Source: Caulobacter henricii (lineage in GTDB: Bacteria > Pseudomonadota > Alphaproteobacteria > Caulobacterales > Caulobacteraceae). From it: a stretch of 64,000 nucleotides of DNA. A program made the position numbers and the translations under genes. The notes under the pieces are model-generated. The model saw only the letters and a list, made by a program, of their open reading frames with translations. It searched no databases and was not told the origin of the DNA. The DNA lies in NCBI RefSeq assembly GCF_001414055.1, contig NZ_CP013002.1, forward strand, positions 2,976,001 to 3,040,000, in the 5' to 3' direction. The first letter of the stretch is position 1, and every line of letters begins with the position of its first letter. Positions 1 to 9,946 of the stretch are shown here, in pieces.

Positions 1-2
1 TC

Positions 3-3000
3 GAGCCGATCACCCCGGACATGGTCGCCAAGATCATCGAGAAGGAGCGCCCCGACGCCCTCCTGCCGACCATGGGCGGCCAGACAGCCCTGAACACTGC
101 CCTGGCTCTCGAAGCCAACGGCACCCTGGCCAAGTTCGGCGTCGAGATGATCGGGGCCAAGGCCGAGGTCATCGACAAGGCCGAGGACCGCCAGAAGTTC
201 CGCGACGCCATGGACAAGCTGGGTCTCGAGAGCCCCAAGTCCAAGGCCGCCCACAACATGGACGAAGCCCGCGAGGGCCTGGCCTTCGTCGGCCTGCCTG
301 CCATCATCCGCCCCAGCTTCACCCTGGCCGGCACCGGCGGCGGCATCGCCTACAACCTCGAGGAATTCGAGGAGATCGTGCTGCGGGGTCTGGACCTGTC
401 GCCGACTACCGAGGTGCTGATCGAAGAAAGCGTCCTGGGCTGGAAAGAGTACGAGATGGAGGTCGTGCGCGACACGGCCGACAACTGCATCATCGTCTGC
501 TCGATCGAGAACATCGACCCAATGGGCGTCCATACCGGTGACAGCATCACCGTCGCCCCGGCCCTGACCCTGACGGACAAGGAATACCAGTGGATGCGCG
601 CGGCGTCGATCGCCGTGCTGCGCGAGATCGGCGTCGAGACCGGCGGCTCCAACGTCCAGTTCGCGGTCAATCCGGCCGACGGCCGCATGGTCGTGATCGA
701 GATGAACCCGCGCGTCTCGCGCTCGTCGGCCCTGGCGTCCAAGGCGACCGGCTTCCCGATCGCCAAGGTCGCCGCCCGCCTGGCCGTCGGCTACACGCTC
801 GATGAGCTGAAGAACGACATCACGGGCGGCGCGACCCCGGCCTCGTTCGAGCCCTCGATCGACTATGTCGTCACCAAGATCCCGCGCTTTGCCTTCGAGA
901 AGTATCCGGGCAGCGAGCCGCATCTGACCACCGCCATGAAGTCGGTCGGCGAAGTGATGGCCATCGGCCGCACCTTCAAGGAAAGCGTCCAGAAGGCCCT
1001 GCGCGGCCTGGAAACCGGCCTGTCGGGCTTCGACGAGGTGGACATCCACGGCGCTGATGATCCGGACAACGGCAAGGCCGCCGTGATCCGCGCCCTGGGC
1101 ATGCCCACCCCCGATCGCCTGCGCGTCATCGCCCAGGCCTTCCGCCACGGCCTGACCGTGGAAGAGGTCAATGCCGCCTGTTCCTACGAGCCCTGGTTCC
1201 TGCGCCAGATCGCCGAGCTGATCCGCCAGGAAGGCTGGGTCCGGGCCGGCGGCCTGCCGACCGACGCCCAGGGCTTCCGCGCCCTCAAGGCCCAGGGTTT
1301 CTCCGACGCCCGCCTGGCCAAGCTGACCGGCTCTACAGAAACCGCCGTCCGCAAGGCCCGTCAGGCCCTGGACGTGCGGCCGGTGTTCAAGCGCATCGAC
1401 AGCTGCGCCGGCGAGTTCGCCGCCACCACCCCCTACATGTATTCGACCTACGAGACCGGTGCCCTGGGCCAGGTCCCGGAGTGCGAAAGCGCGCCCAGCA
1501 ACCGCAAAAAGGCGGTGATCCTCGGCGGCGGTCCCAACCGGATCGGCCAGGGCATCGAGTTCGACTATTGCTGCTGCCATGCAGCCTTTGCGCTCGACGC
1601 CATCGGCATCGAGTCGATCATGGTCAACTGCAACCCCGAGACCGTCTCGACCGACTACGACACCTCAGACCGCCTGTACTTCGAGCCCCTGACGGCCGAG
1701 GACGTGCTGGAGCTGCTGCATGTCGAGATGAGCAACGGGACCCTGGCCGGCGTCATCGTGCAGTTCGGCGGCCAGACCCCGCTGAAGCTGGCCCACGCCC
1801 TGGAAGAGGCCGGCGTGCCGATCCTGGGCACCAGCCCTGACGCCATCGACCTGGCCGAAGACCGCGAGCGCTTCCAGCAGCTGCTGAACGGCCTCGACAT
1901 CGCCCAGCCCGAAAACGCCATTGCCCGCACCTGGGACGAGGCCCGGGCCGAAGGCGACAAGATCGGCTTCCCGTTCGTGATGCGCCCGTCCTACGTGCTG
2001 GGCGGCCGCGGCATGGAGATCATCCGCGATCACGAGCATCTGGAACGCTACATCACCAATACCGGCGAGATCTCGTTCGAGCATCCGATCCTGCTCGACC
2101 ACTATCTGAGCCGCGCCACCGAGGTCGATGTCGACGCCCTGTGCGACGGCACCGACGTATTCGTGGCCGGCGTTCTGGAGCATATCGAGGAAGCCGGCGT
2201 CCACTCGGGCGACAGCGCCTGTTCGATGCCGCCCTTCTCGCTCAGCGCCGAGACGGTGGAAGAACTGAAGCGCCAGACCGTGAAGATGGCCCTGGCCCTC
2301 AATGTGCGCGGCCTGATGAACGTGCAGTTCGCCATCGAGGAGCCGCACAGCGAGAATCCGCGGATCTATGTGCTGGAAGTGAACCCGCGCGCGAGCCGTA
2401 CGGTGCCGTTCGTGGCCAAGACCATCGGTCAGCCCGTGGCCGCCATCGCCGCCAAGATCATGGCCGGCGAGACCCTGAAAAGCTTCGGTCTGGTCGACAA
2501 GCCCTATGACCATATCGCGGTCAAGGAAGCCGTCTTCCCGTTCGCCCGCTTCGCCGGCGTCGACACGGTGCTGGGTCCGGAAATGCGCTCGACCGGCGAG
2601 GTAATGGGCCTCGACTGGAAGCGCGACGGCGAGGCCGACATGGCCCCCGCCTTCGCCCGCGCCTTTGCCAAGAGCCAGCTGGGCGGCGGCGTCACCCTGC
2701 CCCGCTCGGGCACGGCCTTCGTCTCGGTCAAGGAAAGCGACAAGCCCTGGATCGTCGAGCCCGTCCGCCTGCTGCAAGCCTCCGGCTTTACCGTCCTGTG
2801 CACCGAGGGTACCCGCAACTATCTGGCCACCCAGGGCATCGCGGTCGAGCACGTCAAGAAGGTGCTCGAAGGCCGCCCTCACATCGTCGACGTGATGAAG
2901 AACGGCGGCGTGCAGCTGGTGTTCAACACCACTGAAGGCAAGCAGGCCCTGGAAGACAGCTTCGAGATCCGCCGCACTGCCCTGATGATGAAGGTGCCCT

Positions 3001-3098
3001 ATTACACCACCTCGGCCGGCGCTCTTGCCGCTGCCCAGGCCATCTCCTCGGCCCCCGCCGAAGCGCTGGAAGTGCGGCCGCTGCAAAGCTACAGCTGA
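3..3098 (+). CDS. carB: Carbamoyl-phosphate synthase large subunit (5' end outside window)
   Basis: Large subunit of carbamoyl-phosphate synthase, which makes carbamoyl phosphate from glutamine-derived ammonia, bicarbonate and two ATP for pyrimidine and arginine synthesis. The frame is open from base 3, before the first ATG at 21, and the first visible residues ([19 protein letters not shown]) match a point about 75-80 residues into the family, so the true start lies upstream. Two ATP-grasp halves are visible: the first runs from [12 protein letters not shown], the second from the [20 protein letters not shown] stretch. A C-terminal MGS-like allosteric domain follows (from about [13 protein letters not shown]). 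Family length is about 1,070-1,100 residues, so only the N-terminus is missing. A strong terminator follows the stop codon. Confidence 0.98.
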   Translation, partial: EPITPDMVAKIIEKERPDALLPTMGGQTALNTALALEANGTLAKFGVEMIGAKAEVIDKAEDRQKFRDAMDKLGLESPKSKAAHNMDEAREGLAFVGLPAIIRPSFTLAGTGGGIAYNLEEFEEIVLRGLDLSPTTEVLIEESVLGWKEYEMEVVRDTADNCIIVCSIENIDPMGVHTGDSITVAPALTLTDKEYQWMRAASIAVLREIGVETGGSNVQFAVNPADGRMVVIEMNPRVSRSSALASKATGFPIAKVAARLAVGYTLDELKNDITGGATPASFEPSIDYVVTKIPRFAFEKYPGSEPHLTTAMKSVGEVMAIGRTFKESVQKALRGLETGLSGFDEVDIHGADDPDNGKAAVIRALGMPTPDRLRVIAQAFRHGLTVEEVNAACSYEPWFLRQIAELIRQEGWVRAGGLPTDAQGFRALKAQGFSDARLAKLTGSTETAVRKARQALDVRPVFKRIDSCAGEFAATTPYMYSTYETGALGQVPECESAPSNRKKAVILGGGPNRIGQGIEFDYCCCHAAFALDAIGIESIMVNCNPETVSTDYDTSDRLYFEPLTAEDVLELLHVEMSNGTLAGVIVQFGGQTPLKLAHALEEAGVPILGTSPDAIDLAEDRERFQQLLNGLDIAQPENAIARTWDEARAEGDKIGFPFVMRPSYVLGGRGMEIIRDHEHLERYITNTGEISFEHPILLDHYLSRATEVDVDALCDGTDVFVAGVLEHIEEAGVHSGDSACSMPPFSLSAETVEELKRQTVKMALALNVRGLMNVQFAIEEPHSENPRIYVLEVNPRASRTVPFVAKTIGQPVAAIAAKIMAGETLKSFGLVDKPYDHIAVKEAVFPFARFAGVDTVLGPEMRSTGEVMGLDWKRDGEADMAPAFARAFAKSQLGGGVTLPRSGTAFVSVKESDKPWIVEPVRLLQASGFTVLCTEGTRNYLATQGIAVEHVKKVLEGRPHIVDVMKNGGVQLVFNTTEGKQALEDSFEIRRTALMMKVPYYTTSAGALAAAQAISSAPAEALEVRPLQSYS

Positions 3099-3124
3099 CG
3101 CCTGCAGGGACGAGCCGGCAGACA

Positions 3125-3159
3125 AACGCCGCGTCGGTGAAAACCGGCGCGGCGTTTTT
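3125..3159 (+). terminator. Intrinsic terminator after carB
   Basis: A 14-bp stem with one G-U pair (3125-3138 with 3143-3156) closes a GAAA loop and ends in a run of five T. It begins 26 bases after the carB stop and is a classic rho-independent terminator. Confidence 0.9.
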
Positions 3160-3323
3160 CATGGCCCCACGTAGCCCTGGTCCAGAACGCACAAGGGCGG
3201 CCGACCCCGAAGGATCGACCGCCCTGCGACCTGCCTCGCGCCCGGTTGCCGCGGGGCAGGCCCTGGAGCGTCACGGTCAAACTCGGTTCGACCGCGCTCC
3301 CAGCTCTGCCGCCGAAGCGAAGC

Positions 3324-3635
3324 TTACGCGCCGCCCGGGAAGCGGAACGGGACTTTCACGGTACCGGTCTTGGCACCCATGGGCAGCTTTTCAGCGATGC
3401 ACATGGCAGCCTTGTCGAAGCCCTTGCCGGCGGCGCTGTTGTCGACGACCTTGCACTCGGACAGCTTGCCGGCGTCGGCCGTGCATTCCAGCATGACCTG
3501 GGCGGCGTCGCGTGTGTTGGCATGCTGCTGCAGGCAGCGGCTCATCTGGTCTTCGAAGCCACCCGCAGCGGAAGCGGTTTGTGCGACAAGCAGGCTGCAA
3601 GCCATGCCGGCGACGATGGCGATCGGATACTTCAT
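3324..3635 (-). CDS. Small secreted protein with TonB-C-terminal-like domain
   Basis: A 103-residue protein with a clear signal peptide (residues 1 to about 22, ending in TASA before AGG), so the mature protein should be periplasmic. The rest has four cysteines (34, 51, 61, 79), which suggests disulphides. The segment around LSECKVVDNSAAGKGFDKAA followed by VKVPFRF resembles the C-terminal domain of TonB-like energy transducers, where a similar pattern (C.V..S.AG.GFD.AA...PF.F) is common. It has no membrane anchor of its own, so it is not a complete TonB. It stands alone between carB and a convergent-side hypothetical. Fold assignment is by pattern only. Confidence 0.75.
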   Translation of the reverse strand: MKYPIAIVAGMACSLLVAQTASAAGGFEDQMSRCLQQHANTRDAAQVMLECTADAGKLSECKVVDNSAAGKGFDKAAMCIAEKLPMGAKTGTVKVPFRFPGGA

Positions 3636-3780
3636 AAGGGGTTCCCTGTGGCGATTGGCCGTTGATGACCCTTATGACAGCGGCAAACTAAGGAACTGAA
3701 AAAGTTCAGAGTTAACCCTTTCTGACCTTGAACATTCTGGGCAGATTGAGGCCCGGGCCTTCAGGGGATATGGCTGGCCC

Positions 3781-4224
3781 ATGCCTGTCACACCCTCTCG
3801 CTCCCCCTATACCGACGCCGAGATCGGCGACCTGGCCAAGCGGCTTCTGGATCACAGCCTGCCCAAGGCCGAGTGGACCCATGCGGCGCATCTGGCCGCC
3901 ACCCTGCGGTTGGTGCGCACCCGCGACGCCGGGCTGGAGCGCGACCTGCCGGGGATTATCCAGACCTACAATGTGGCCGTGGGCGGGGTGAACGATGATG
4001 TCAGCGGGTATCACGAGACCATCACCCAGGCCTACCTGACCGCGATCCGCGTCTTTGTCGCCGGCCTGCCGGACGGGATCGGTGACGGCGAGGCCTGCGC
4101 CCGCCTGCTGGCCTCGCCCCTGGGCGACAGGGCCTGGCCCCTGACCTTCTGGTCGCGCGAGCGGCTGTTCAGTGTCGCGGCACGTCGGGGCTGGCTGGAG
4201 CCGGATCTTAGGCCCCTGACCTGA
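3781..4224 (+). CDS. Conserved hypothetical protein, 147 aa
   Basis: A soluble 147-residue protein with no signal peptide or membrane segment. Visible patterns are EWTHAAHLAATL near residue 32, N.AVGG.ND..GYHETIT in the middle, and a C-terminal PLTFWSRERLFS / EPDLRPL block. Histidines and the GYHET motif hint at a metal site or small enzyme, but I do not recognise a characterised member, and no function is assigned. The stop codon lies inside a CTGAC tandem repeat. The next gene, a glutathione transferase, starts 84 bases later on the same strand and may be co-transcribed. Confidence 0.8.
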   Translation: MPVTPSRSPYTDAEIGDLAKRLLDHSLPKAEWTHAAHLAATLRLVRTRDAGLERDLPGIIQTYNVAVGGVNDDVSGYHETITQAYLTAIRVFVAGLPDGIGDGEACARLLASPLGDRAWPLTFWSRERLFSVAARRGWLEPDLRPLT

Positions 4225-4245
4225 CCTGACCTGACCTGACCTGAT
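4216..4245. repeat. CTGAC pentanucleotide tandem repeat
   Basis: Five perfect tandem copies of CTGAC (4216-4240) plus a degenerate sixth (CTGAT). The array begins in the last codons of the preceding gene and supplies its TGA stop. A unit of five is not a multiple of three, but every copy contains TGA, so slippage would barely alter the protein end. Confidence 0.9.
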
Positions 4246-4308
4246 CTGGCTTGACTGACCCACGCGGCGCCGTGGCAGCGTCCCGGGCCTTTTGCGGAGA
4301 CGCCTGCC

Positions 4309-4974
4309 ATGGTCATCGTCCATCACCTGAACAATTCCCGCAGCCAGCGGATCCTCTGGCTGCTTGAGGAGCTGGGCGTGCCCTATGAGGTCAAGCGCTA
4401 TGAGCGCGACGCCCAGACCATGCTGGCACCGGTCGAGCTGCGCGCCATCCACCCCCTGGGCAAGTCGCCGGTAATCACCGACAGCGGCAAGGTCATCGCC
4501 GAGACCGGGGCGATCATCGAGTACATCATCGAGACCTATGGCCAGGGCCGGCTGATCCCGGCCGCCGGCACGGCCGATCGGCTGCGCTACACCTACTGGC
4601 TGCACTATGCCGAAGGCTCGGCCACGACGCCGCTGCTGCTGAAGCTGGTCTTCACCGCCCTGCCGACCCGCGCGCCGGGCCTGCTGCGCGGTCTGGTCAA
4701 GGCCGTCGCCAACGGCGCCCAGACCGGTTTCATCGACCCGCAGCTGAAGACCCATGTCGACTACTGGGACGACGAGTTAGCCAAGTCCGCCTGGTTCGCG
4801 GGCAAGGACTTCACCGCCGCTGACATCATGATGAGCTTCCCGCTTGAGGCCGGAGCCGCCCGGGCCGGGGCAGCCTCGCGCCCGCACGTCAAGGCGTTCC
4901 TTGAGCGCATCCACGCCCGCCCCGCCTATCGCGAAGCCCTGAAGCGCGGCGGCCCTTACGACTACGCCCAATAG
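4309..4974 (+). CDS. Glutathione S-transferase
   Basis: A 221-residue cytosolic glutathione transferase of the common two-domain type. The thioredoxin-like N-terminal domain (about 1-80) has the start pattern VHHLNNSRSQRILWLLEELG, with Ser10 or Ser12 as likely glutathione-activating residue, the cis-proline motif KSPVI at 52-56, and the glutathione-binding ETGAI at 65-69. The all-helical C-terminal domain carries the FTAADIMM element, the usual N-capping box of the fold. Substrate cannot be told from sequence. A role in detoxification or in thiol chemistry is the family norm. Confidence 0.93.
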   Translation: MVIVHHLNNSRSQRILWLLEELGVPYEVKRYERDAQTMLAPVELRAIHPLGKSPVITDSGKVIAETGAIIEYIIETYGQGRLIPAAGTADRLRYTYWLHYAEGSATTPLLLKLVFTALPTRAPGLLRGLVKAVANGAQTGFIDPQLKTHVDYWDDELAKSAWFAGKDFTAADIMMSFPLEAGAARAGAASRPHVKAFLERIHARPAYREALKRGGPYDYAQ

Positions 4975-5054
4975 GCCGGCCAGCTGGCCTGGTTCAGATC
5001 GTCGCGACCGCCTTTGGTTAAGCTGCAGGTAACCCTGTAGGTGCATGAACTTGA

Positions 5055-5084
5055 GTCTCCCATCGGCCTTCGCTGGTGGGAGAC
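5055..5084 (+). promoter_or_regulatory. Hairpin in leader of the MCP gene pair
   Basis: Perfect 8-bp inverted repeat GTCTCCCA (5055-5062) and TGGGAGAC (5077-5084) with a 14-base loop, ending 14 bases before the preferred ATG at 5099. No T-run follows, so it is not an obvious terminator. It could affect translation or be an operator. Confidence 0.5.
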
Positions 5085-5098
5085 CTCGAGCTTTAGCC

Positions 5099-5446
5099 AT
5101 GCCGAATTCTCAGGGGCCTCCAGGCGGGCCTTCCTCCAGCCTCGGAAGCCTTGCCGCGATTGCCGGAGCAATCGCCGTGGGGCTGATTGCAGCGGTGTCG
5201 GTCAATGCCGCGCCGCGCGATCCCTCGCGGGTCGCGGCGGTCTTCCCGCCCTGGTGGGACGCGGGCCGAAGCCTGGGTGCCGGCGGCACTGCCGGCCAGA
5301 TCGCCGCCGTCGGCGGCGCACCCTTCATTGTCATTCTGCGGGGCGACCCGGTCGACCTGGCGCGCCGCGCCCGGGCATCCGGAGCCCTGCTGATCCTCGA
5401 TCCTGATCTCGCGGGCGTCTGCGCCCCCAAGGGAGCCTTGTCATGA
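5099..5446 (+). CDS. Small membrane-anchored protein coupled to chemoreceptor
   Basis: A 115-residue protein with one hydrophobic segment (from [20 protein letters not shown], about residues 14-35) that is either a signal anchor or a signal peptide, followed by a periplasmic domain of about 75 residues ending [15 protein letters not shown]. An alternative start at 5045 adds 18 residues but leaves poor ribosome-binding spacing and would place a hairpin inside the gene, so 5099 is preferred. Its stop overlaps the ATG of the chemotaxis receptor (ATGA, 5443-5446), which argues for translational coupling and a shared role. I do not recognise the family. Confidence 0.7.
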   Translation: MPNSQGPPGGPSSSLGSLAAIAGAIAVGLIAAVSVNAAPRDPSRVAAVFPPWWDAGRSLGAGGTAGQIAAVGGAPFIVILRGDPVDLARRARASGALLILDPDLAGVCAPKGALS

Positions 5447-7131
5447 GCATCGCTGTTACCAGCCTCGACAGCCAGCGCCAGTTTGGCGGCAAGGTCGTCG
5501 AAGGGGCCAGTTGGCTGATGGTGGTCATTGTTGTGGCCGCCCGGTTGCTGTTGCAGGGCCCGGTTCTGGGCCTGGCTCTCGCCGCCCTGGTCGCGGCCGC
5601 AGCCACCACCCTGGCGCACCGGACCGCCGGAACCAACTCGACCGGCCGGTCTCTGATGGGCGTCGCCCTGATGGCCCAGGTCTCCCTGCTCGTCGCGGCC
5701 CTGAATGGCCATGGCTGGCAGATCGACATGCATATGGCCTATTTCGCGGCCCTGGCCCTGCTGGTGGTCTTCTGCGACTGGCGCGTCATCGCCGCCGCCG
5801 CCGCCGCCGTCGCCGTGCACCACCTGGTCCTGAGCTTCATGCTGCCCCAGGCCGTCTTTCCCGGTTCGGCGAGCCTTGGCCGGGTCATCGTCCACGCCGC
5901 GATCCTGATCGTCGAGGCCGGAGCCCTGATCGCCACGACCTTCAGCATCAACGCCATGTTCGACAGCGCCAACAAGGCCCGCGCCGAGGCCGAGAAGGCT
6001 GTTGAGGACGCCCATGCCGCCCATAGCGCCGCTGAAAACGCCCGACGCTCCGAAGAATCCGTCCGGGCCGAGACGGCCCAGACCGAGGCGTTCAATGAGA
6101 TGCAGCACACTGAAGCGGTCGAGGCGATCGCCAAGGGTCTGGAACACCTGGCCAAGGGCGATCTGACGGTCCGACTATCGACGCGCTTCTCGGAGGCTTA
6201 CGAAGCGCTGCGGGCCGACTTCAATGCGGCTGCCGAACGGGTGCAGGCCGCCCTGATGGATATCTCGGTAACGACCCGCGCGGTCAGTGCTGGGGCTGAC
6301 GAGATCGCCCACGCTTCCGACGACCTGTCCATGCGGACCGAGCAGCAGGCCGCCAGCCTGCAGCAGACCACCTCGGCGCTCGAGGACATCACGGCCACGG
6401 TGCGCAAGACCGCCGCCGGAGCCAAGGAGGCCTCTGACGTGGTGGCCAAGGCCCGAACCGACGCCCAGCGCTCGGGCGAAATCGTCGACCAGGCGGTTGC
6501 CGCCATGACCCAGATCGAAGGCTCTTCCACCCAGGTGGGTCAGATCATCGGGGTGATCGACGAGATCGCCTTCCAGACCAATCTTCTGGCCCTCAATGCC
6601 GGGGTCGAGGCCGCCCGCGCCGGCGAGGCGGGCCGCGGCTTTGCCGTGGTCGCCCAGGAAGTGCGGGCTCTCGCCCAGCGCTCGGCCGATGCCGCCCGGG
6701 AAATCAAGACCCTGATCTCGACCTCGACCCAGCAGGTCGGTGCCGGCGTGGCCCTGGTGGGCCAGACCGGCGAAGCCCTGCAGCGCATCGTCGGTCAGGT
6801 CGCCTCGATCGACACCCTGGTCAACCAGATCGCCGCCTCGGCCAATGCCCAGTCGGCAGGCCTGCAGGAGGTCAATACCGCCATGAACAAGATGGACCAG
6901 GTGGTGCAGCAGAACGCCGCCATGGTCGAGGAGGCCACCGCCGCCACCCATGCCCTGAAGGGCGAGGCCGGCCAGTTGGCCGCCCAGGTCTCTCGCTTCA
7001 AGGTGTCTGACGGGACGATGGCCGCCCATACTGAGGCTTCGCCACAGCCCCGCCAGCGTCCTGCCGTCATGGCGCGTCCAGGCCGCAGCTCGGCGGCGGC
7101 GGCCGTCAAGGAAGAGTGGCAGGAGTTCTAG
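5443..7131 (+). CDS. Methyl-accepting chemotaxis protein with histidine-rich multi-pass sensor
   Basis: A 562-residue chemoreceptor. The N-terminal 170 residues form about six membrane segments with almost no periplasmic domain and carry conserved-looking His90, His97, His126-127 and His151 near Asp112 and Glu158, possibly a heme or metal site. A HAMP-like helix pair follows (about 220-270), then the signalling domain with the hairpin tip [20 protein letters not shown] (373-392). The last residues, EEWQEF, are a tethering pentapeptide of the xWxxF type used by CheR/CheB. It is coupled by an ATGA overlap to the small protein upstream and followed by a GC-rich hairpin. Ligand unknown. Confidence 0.95.
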   Translation: MSIAVTSLDSQRQFGGKVVEGASWLMVVIVVAARLLLQGPVLGLALAALVAAAATTLAHRTAGTNSTGRSLMGVALMAQVSLLVAALNGHGWQIDMHMAYFAALALLVVFCDWRVIAAAAAAVAVHHLVLSFMLPQAVFPGSASLGRVIVHAAILIVEAGALIATTFSINAMFDSANKARAEAEKAVEDAHAAHSAAENARRSEESVRAETAQTEAFNEMQHTEAVEAIAKGLEHLAKGDLTVRLSTRFSEAYEALRADFNAAAERVQAALMDISVTTRAVSAGADEIAHASDDLSMRTEQQAASLQQTTSALEDITATVRKTAAGAKEASDVVAKARTDAQRSGEIVDQAVAAMTQIEGSSTQVGQIIGVIDEIAFQTNLLALNAGVEAARAGEAGRGFAVVAQEVRALAQRSADAAREIKTLISTSTQQVGAGVALVGQTGEALQRIVGQVASIDTLVNQIAASANAQSAGLQEVNTAMNKMDQVVQQNAAMVEEATAATHALKGEAGQLAAQVSRFKVSDGTMAAHTEASPQPRQRPAVMARPGRSSAAAAVKEEWQEF

Positions 7132-7135
7132 GCCC

Positions 7136-7163
7136 AGGGGCCCCGGTCCAAACCGGGGCCCCT
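7136..7163 (+). terminator. GC-rich hairpin after chemoreceptor gene
   Basis: Perfect 12-bp inverted repeat (7136-7147 and 7152-7163) with a 4-base loop, starting 5 bases after the stop codon. There is no T-run, so termination may be inefficient or the hairpin may protect the transcript end. Confidence 0.65.
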
Positions 7164-7308
7164 GGCCTGCACGGCCACCATGAGAGCAAAGGGGATCGCC
7201 TCGCCCCTTGCTTATCGTGAACGCGCCTCTTATCCTCTCAGCCCCCAGTCGTGCGCGCCCGCGACGGGACGAATACTCCTCCCAAGGCGAACCGAGCTAA
7301 AATCCGCA

Positions 7309-7782
7309 ATGGAAAAAGTGCCGATGACCGCCGGGGGTTATCAAACCCTCGACGACGAACTGAAGCGTTTGAAGACGATCGAGCGTCCGGCAGTGATCGC
7401 CGCAATCTCCGAGGCGCGCCAGCATGGCGACCTCTCGGAGAATGCTGAGTATCACGCCGCCAAGGAGCGCCAGGGCTGGATCGAAGGCCGCATCGCCGAG
7501 ATCGAGGACAAGATCGCCCGTGCACAGGTGATCGACGTGTCCAAGCTCTCGGGCAAGCAGGTGAAGTTCGGGGCGACGGTCAGCGTCGTCGACGAGGACA
7601 CCGAGGAAGAGGCCCGGTACCAGATCGTCGGCGATCACGAAGCCGATGTGAAGTCGGGCCGAATCTCGCTGTCATCGCCGCTCTCGCGCGCCATGATCGG
7701 CAAGGAAGTGGGCGAGGTCGTCGAGGTCAATACGCCCGGCGGCGTCAAGGCCTATGAGATCCTGAAAGTGGAGTGGCTCTAG
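7309..7782 (+). CDS. greA: Transcription elongation factor GreA
   Basis: A 158-residue GreA, the RNA-polymerase secondary-channel factor that stimulates cleavage of backtracked transcripts. The N-terminal antiparallel coiled coil shows the typical [17 protein letters not shown], the acidic tip region [20 protein letters not shown] and the [17 protein letters not shown] helix. The C-terminal FKBP-like domain has [20 protein letters not shown] and ends in [16 protein letters not shown]. Upstream in-frame codons back to 7180 do not look like GreA, so the ATG at 7309 is chosen. That gives the family's normal length. Confidence 0.97.
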   Translation: MEKVPMTAGGYQTLDDELKRLKTIERPAVIAAISEARQHGDLSENAEYHAAKERQGWIEGRIAEIEDKIARAQVIDVSKLSGKQVKFGATVSVVDEDTEEEARYQIVGDHEADVKSGRISLSSPLSRAMIGKEVGEVVEVNTPGGVKAYEILKVEWL

Positions 7783-7829
7783 AGGCCTCTGGCTCTAGCG
7801 CCCAACCCGCGCCATAAAGCGAGACCATG

Positions 7830-7863
7830 AACAAGGCTGCTTCTCCCGGGGCGGCCTTGTTTG
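7830..7863 (+). terminator. Terminator after greA
   Basis: An 8-bp stem AACAAGGC (7830-7837) with GCCTTGTT (7854-7861) around a C/G-rich loop, running into TTTG. It overlaps the TTG at 7861, which argues against that codon as the start of the next gene. Confidence 0.6.
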
Positions 7864-7887
7864 CATGACCGTACTCTTCCGGATGCC

Positions 7888-9159
7888 GTGTTGAAGACAC
7901 CTTCGAAGCCACCTCTGATCATCTGGGCGATCTCCGACGGCCGCGCCGGCATCGAGGCCCAGGCTGTCGGCCTGGCCGAGGCCGTGGTGCGCGAGGCGCG
8001 CCTCCAGGGCATCGAAGCCCTGATCGAGGTCAAGCGCGTCGGCTGGACCGGCCGCGTCGGTCGCCTGCCCTGGTGGCTGAACTGGTTCCCGCGCCGATGG
8101 CTGACGCCGGACAGCGACATCGGAGGCCCTTTCCCGGATCTGTGGATCGCCGCCGGCCGCGCCACCCTGCCCCTGTCGATCCGCGCCAAGCGCTGGTCGG
8201 GCGGCAAGACCTATGTGGTGCAGATCCAGGACCCCCGGGTCCCGCCACACATGTTCGACCTGGTCATTCCGCCCAAGCATGATCGCCTCAGCGGCGACAA
8301 CATCCTGTCGATCACCGGCTCGCCGCACCGGGTGACCACCGCGCGCCTGGCCAGCGAGTACGAGAAGTTCTCCGACCAGATCGACGACCTGCCCCGCCCG
8401 CGGGTCGCGGTGCTGCTGGGCGGCAAGTCCAAGGCCTTCGACCTGTCCAGCGAACGCGCCGCCCAGATCGCCCACCAGATCCAGATTCCGCTGGAGCAGG
8501 ACGGCGGCTCGCTGCTGATGACCTTCTCGCGCCGCACGCCCGAGCCGGCCCGCGCCCTGCTGACCGCCAGGCTGCGGCATCTGCCCGGCCTGATCTGGGA
8601 TGGCGAGGGCTCCAATCCCTATTTCGCCTTCCTGGCGGCCGCCGACTACATCCTCGTCACCGAGGACTCGACCAACATGGCCACCGAGGCCGCCTCGACC
8701 GGCAAGCCGGTGTTCATCCTGAAGATGGACGGCTCCAGCCTGAAGTTCCGCCTCTTCCACGAAGAACTGGAACGTCAGGGTGCCGCACGTCCCTATGGCG
8801 GGGCTTTCCACGGCTGGACCTATGAGCCCGTCGACGAGACCGGCCGCGCCGCACGCGAAGTACTGGCGCGGATGCGGGGTGAGGACGTCATCGAAGCGGA
8901 GCCGGTTGAGGCTGCTGAGGCAGTTGAAGCTTCGGCTGAGCCTGAGGCTGAGGTTGCGGTAGAGGCGGAGGTTGCGACTGCGGCCGCTCCCGAACCCGTC
9001 CCCACCCCCAAGCCGCCGCGGAAGCCTCGCGCGAGGCCGCAGGCTGCTGCTGACAAGGCACCCCCGAAACCGAAAGCGGCATCCACGGCAAAGAAGGCCG
9101 GGACCAAGACCGCAACGACAGTGAAGGCGGCCAGAAAACCGCGACCCAAGCCGGAATAG
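7888..9159 (+). CDS. ELM1/GtrOC1-like (mitochondrial fission ELM1 family) protein with acidic-basic tail
   Basis: A 423-residue protein of the ELM1 family (former DUF1022), a glycosyltransferase-like fold seen in many alphaproteobacteria. Recognisable blocks are IIWAISDGRAGIEAQAVGLA at the N-terminus, GGKTYVVQIQDPR, LLGGKSKAF, and the nucleotide-binding-like VTEDSTNMATEAASTGKPVF. The family core ends near residue 335. It is followed by about 90 residues that are first Glu/Ala-rich, then Lys/Pro/Ala-rich like a histone H1 tail. Start: GTG at 7888 is preferred over TTG at 7861, which lies in the greA terminator. A glycan-related role is inferred from family and from the pseudaminic genes next door. 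Confidence 0.85.
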   Translation: MLKTPSKPPLIIWAISDGRAGIEAQAVGLAEAVVREARLQGIEALIEVKRVGWTGRVGRLPWWLNWFPRRWLTPDSDIGGPFPDLWIAAGRATLPLSIRAKRWSGGKTYVVQIQDPRVPPHMFDLVIPPKHDRLSGDNILSITGSPHRVTTARLASEYEKFSDQIDDLPRPRVAVLLGGKSKAFDLSSERAAQIAHQIQIPLEQDGGSLLMTFSRRTPEPARALLTARLRHLPGLIWDGEGSNPYFAFLAAADYILVTEDSTNMATEAASTGKPVFILKMDGSSLKFRLFHEELERQGAARPYGGAFHGWTYEPVDETGRAAREVLARMRGEDVIEAEPVEAAEAVEASAEPEAEVAVEAEVATAAAPEPVPTPKPPRKPRARPQAAADKAPPKPKAASTAKKAGTKTATTVKAARKPRPKPE

Positions 9160-9229
9160 CCCGCCTGACCGCGCCCTCTTCCCAGGCAAGCGATTTGGGC
9201 GAGGAGGGATTCGGCCCTAAACAGGTCCC

Positions 9230-9946
9230 ATGATCCTCGCTGTCCTCCAGGCCCGCATGAGCTCCACCCGCCTGCCGGGCAAGGTGCTGATGCCGATCCT
9301 GCGCCAGCCCATGATCGTGCGGCAGATCGAGCGGTTGGCCCGGTCCAGGCGCATCGACCGGCTGGTGGTGGCGACGAGTGACCAGCCCGACGATGATGTG
9401 CTGGTCGAGGCCGTGCGCAAGGAAGGCATAGCCGTACATCGCGGGCCGCTGGACAATGTGCTGGAACGCTTCATCGGCGCGCTGGACGCTCATCCCGCCG
9501 ACCATGTGGTCCGCCTGACCGCCGACTGCCCGCTGGCCGACCCCGACCTGATCGACGCCACCATCGACCTTCATCTGGCGACCGGTGCGGACTATGCCAG
9601 CAACAGCCCCGAAGGCGCGGCCTTTCCCAAGGGCCTAGATGTCGAGGTGATCACCGCGCAGGGCCTGCGCCGCGCGGCCCGGCAGGCCGACAGCCAGGAA
9701 GCCCGCGAGCACGTGACCTGGGATGTCTGGAACCATCCCGACCAGTGGAAGATCGCCTGGCTCCCCGCCGAGCCGGGTCAGGACGCCATCCGCTGGACCG
9801 TCGACCGGCCCGACGACTACGCCTTCGTCGCTACGGTCTATGACCAGCTCTATCCGGCCAATCGCCACTTCACCTCCGATGACATCAAGGCCTTTGTCGC
9901 CAGTCGGCCGGACCTGATGATGTACGGCGGCGACCGGCGCGGATGA
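9230..9946 (+). CDS. SpsF-family cytidylyltransferase, probable CMP-sugar synthase
   Basis: A 238-residue nucleotidyltransferase of the SpsF (COG1861) type. The diagnostic N-terminal motif is ILAVLQARMSSTRLPGKVL, followed by VATSDQPDDD and the active-site RLTADCPLADPDLID. Its stop overlaps the start of pseG (ATGA, 9943-9946), so the two are translationally coupled. That context makes it the likely CMP-pseudaminate (or related nonulosonate) synthase, the step done by PseF in other bacteria. This is inference: classical PseF belongs to the NeuA-like family, not SpsF, so the substrate is not proven by sequence. Confidence 0.85.
   Translation: MILAVLQARMSSTRLPGKVLMPILRQPMIVRQIERLARSRRIDRLVVATSDQPDDDVLVEAVRKEGIAVHRGPLDNVLERFIGALDAHPADHVVRLTADCPLADPDLIDATIDLHLATGADYASNSPEGAAFPKGLDVEVITAQGLRRAARQADSQEAREHVTWDVWNHPDQWKIAWLPAEPGQDAIRWTVDRPDDYAFVATVYDQLYPANRHFTSDDIKAFVASRPDLMMYGGDRRG

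Noticed and set aside
1665..3125. A 486-codon frame antisense to carB
   Set aside because: carB is unambiguous in the sense strand; the antisense product is Gly/His/Asp-rich noise.
4216..4245. Possible CRISPR or short repeat array
   Set aside because: Units are only five bases, with no spacers.
7861..7887. TTG 7861 as start of the ELM1-like gene
   Set aside because: It lies in the greA terminator stem; GTG 7888 is better placed.
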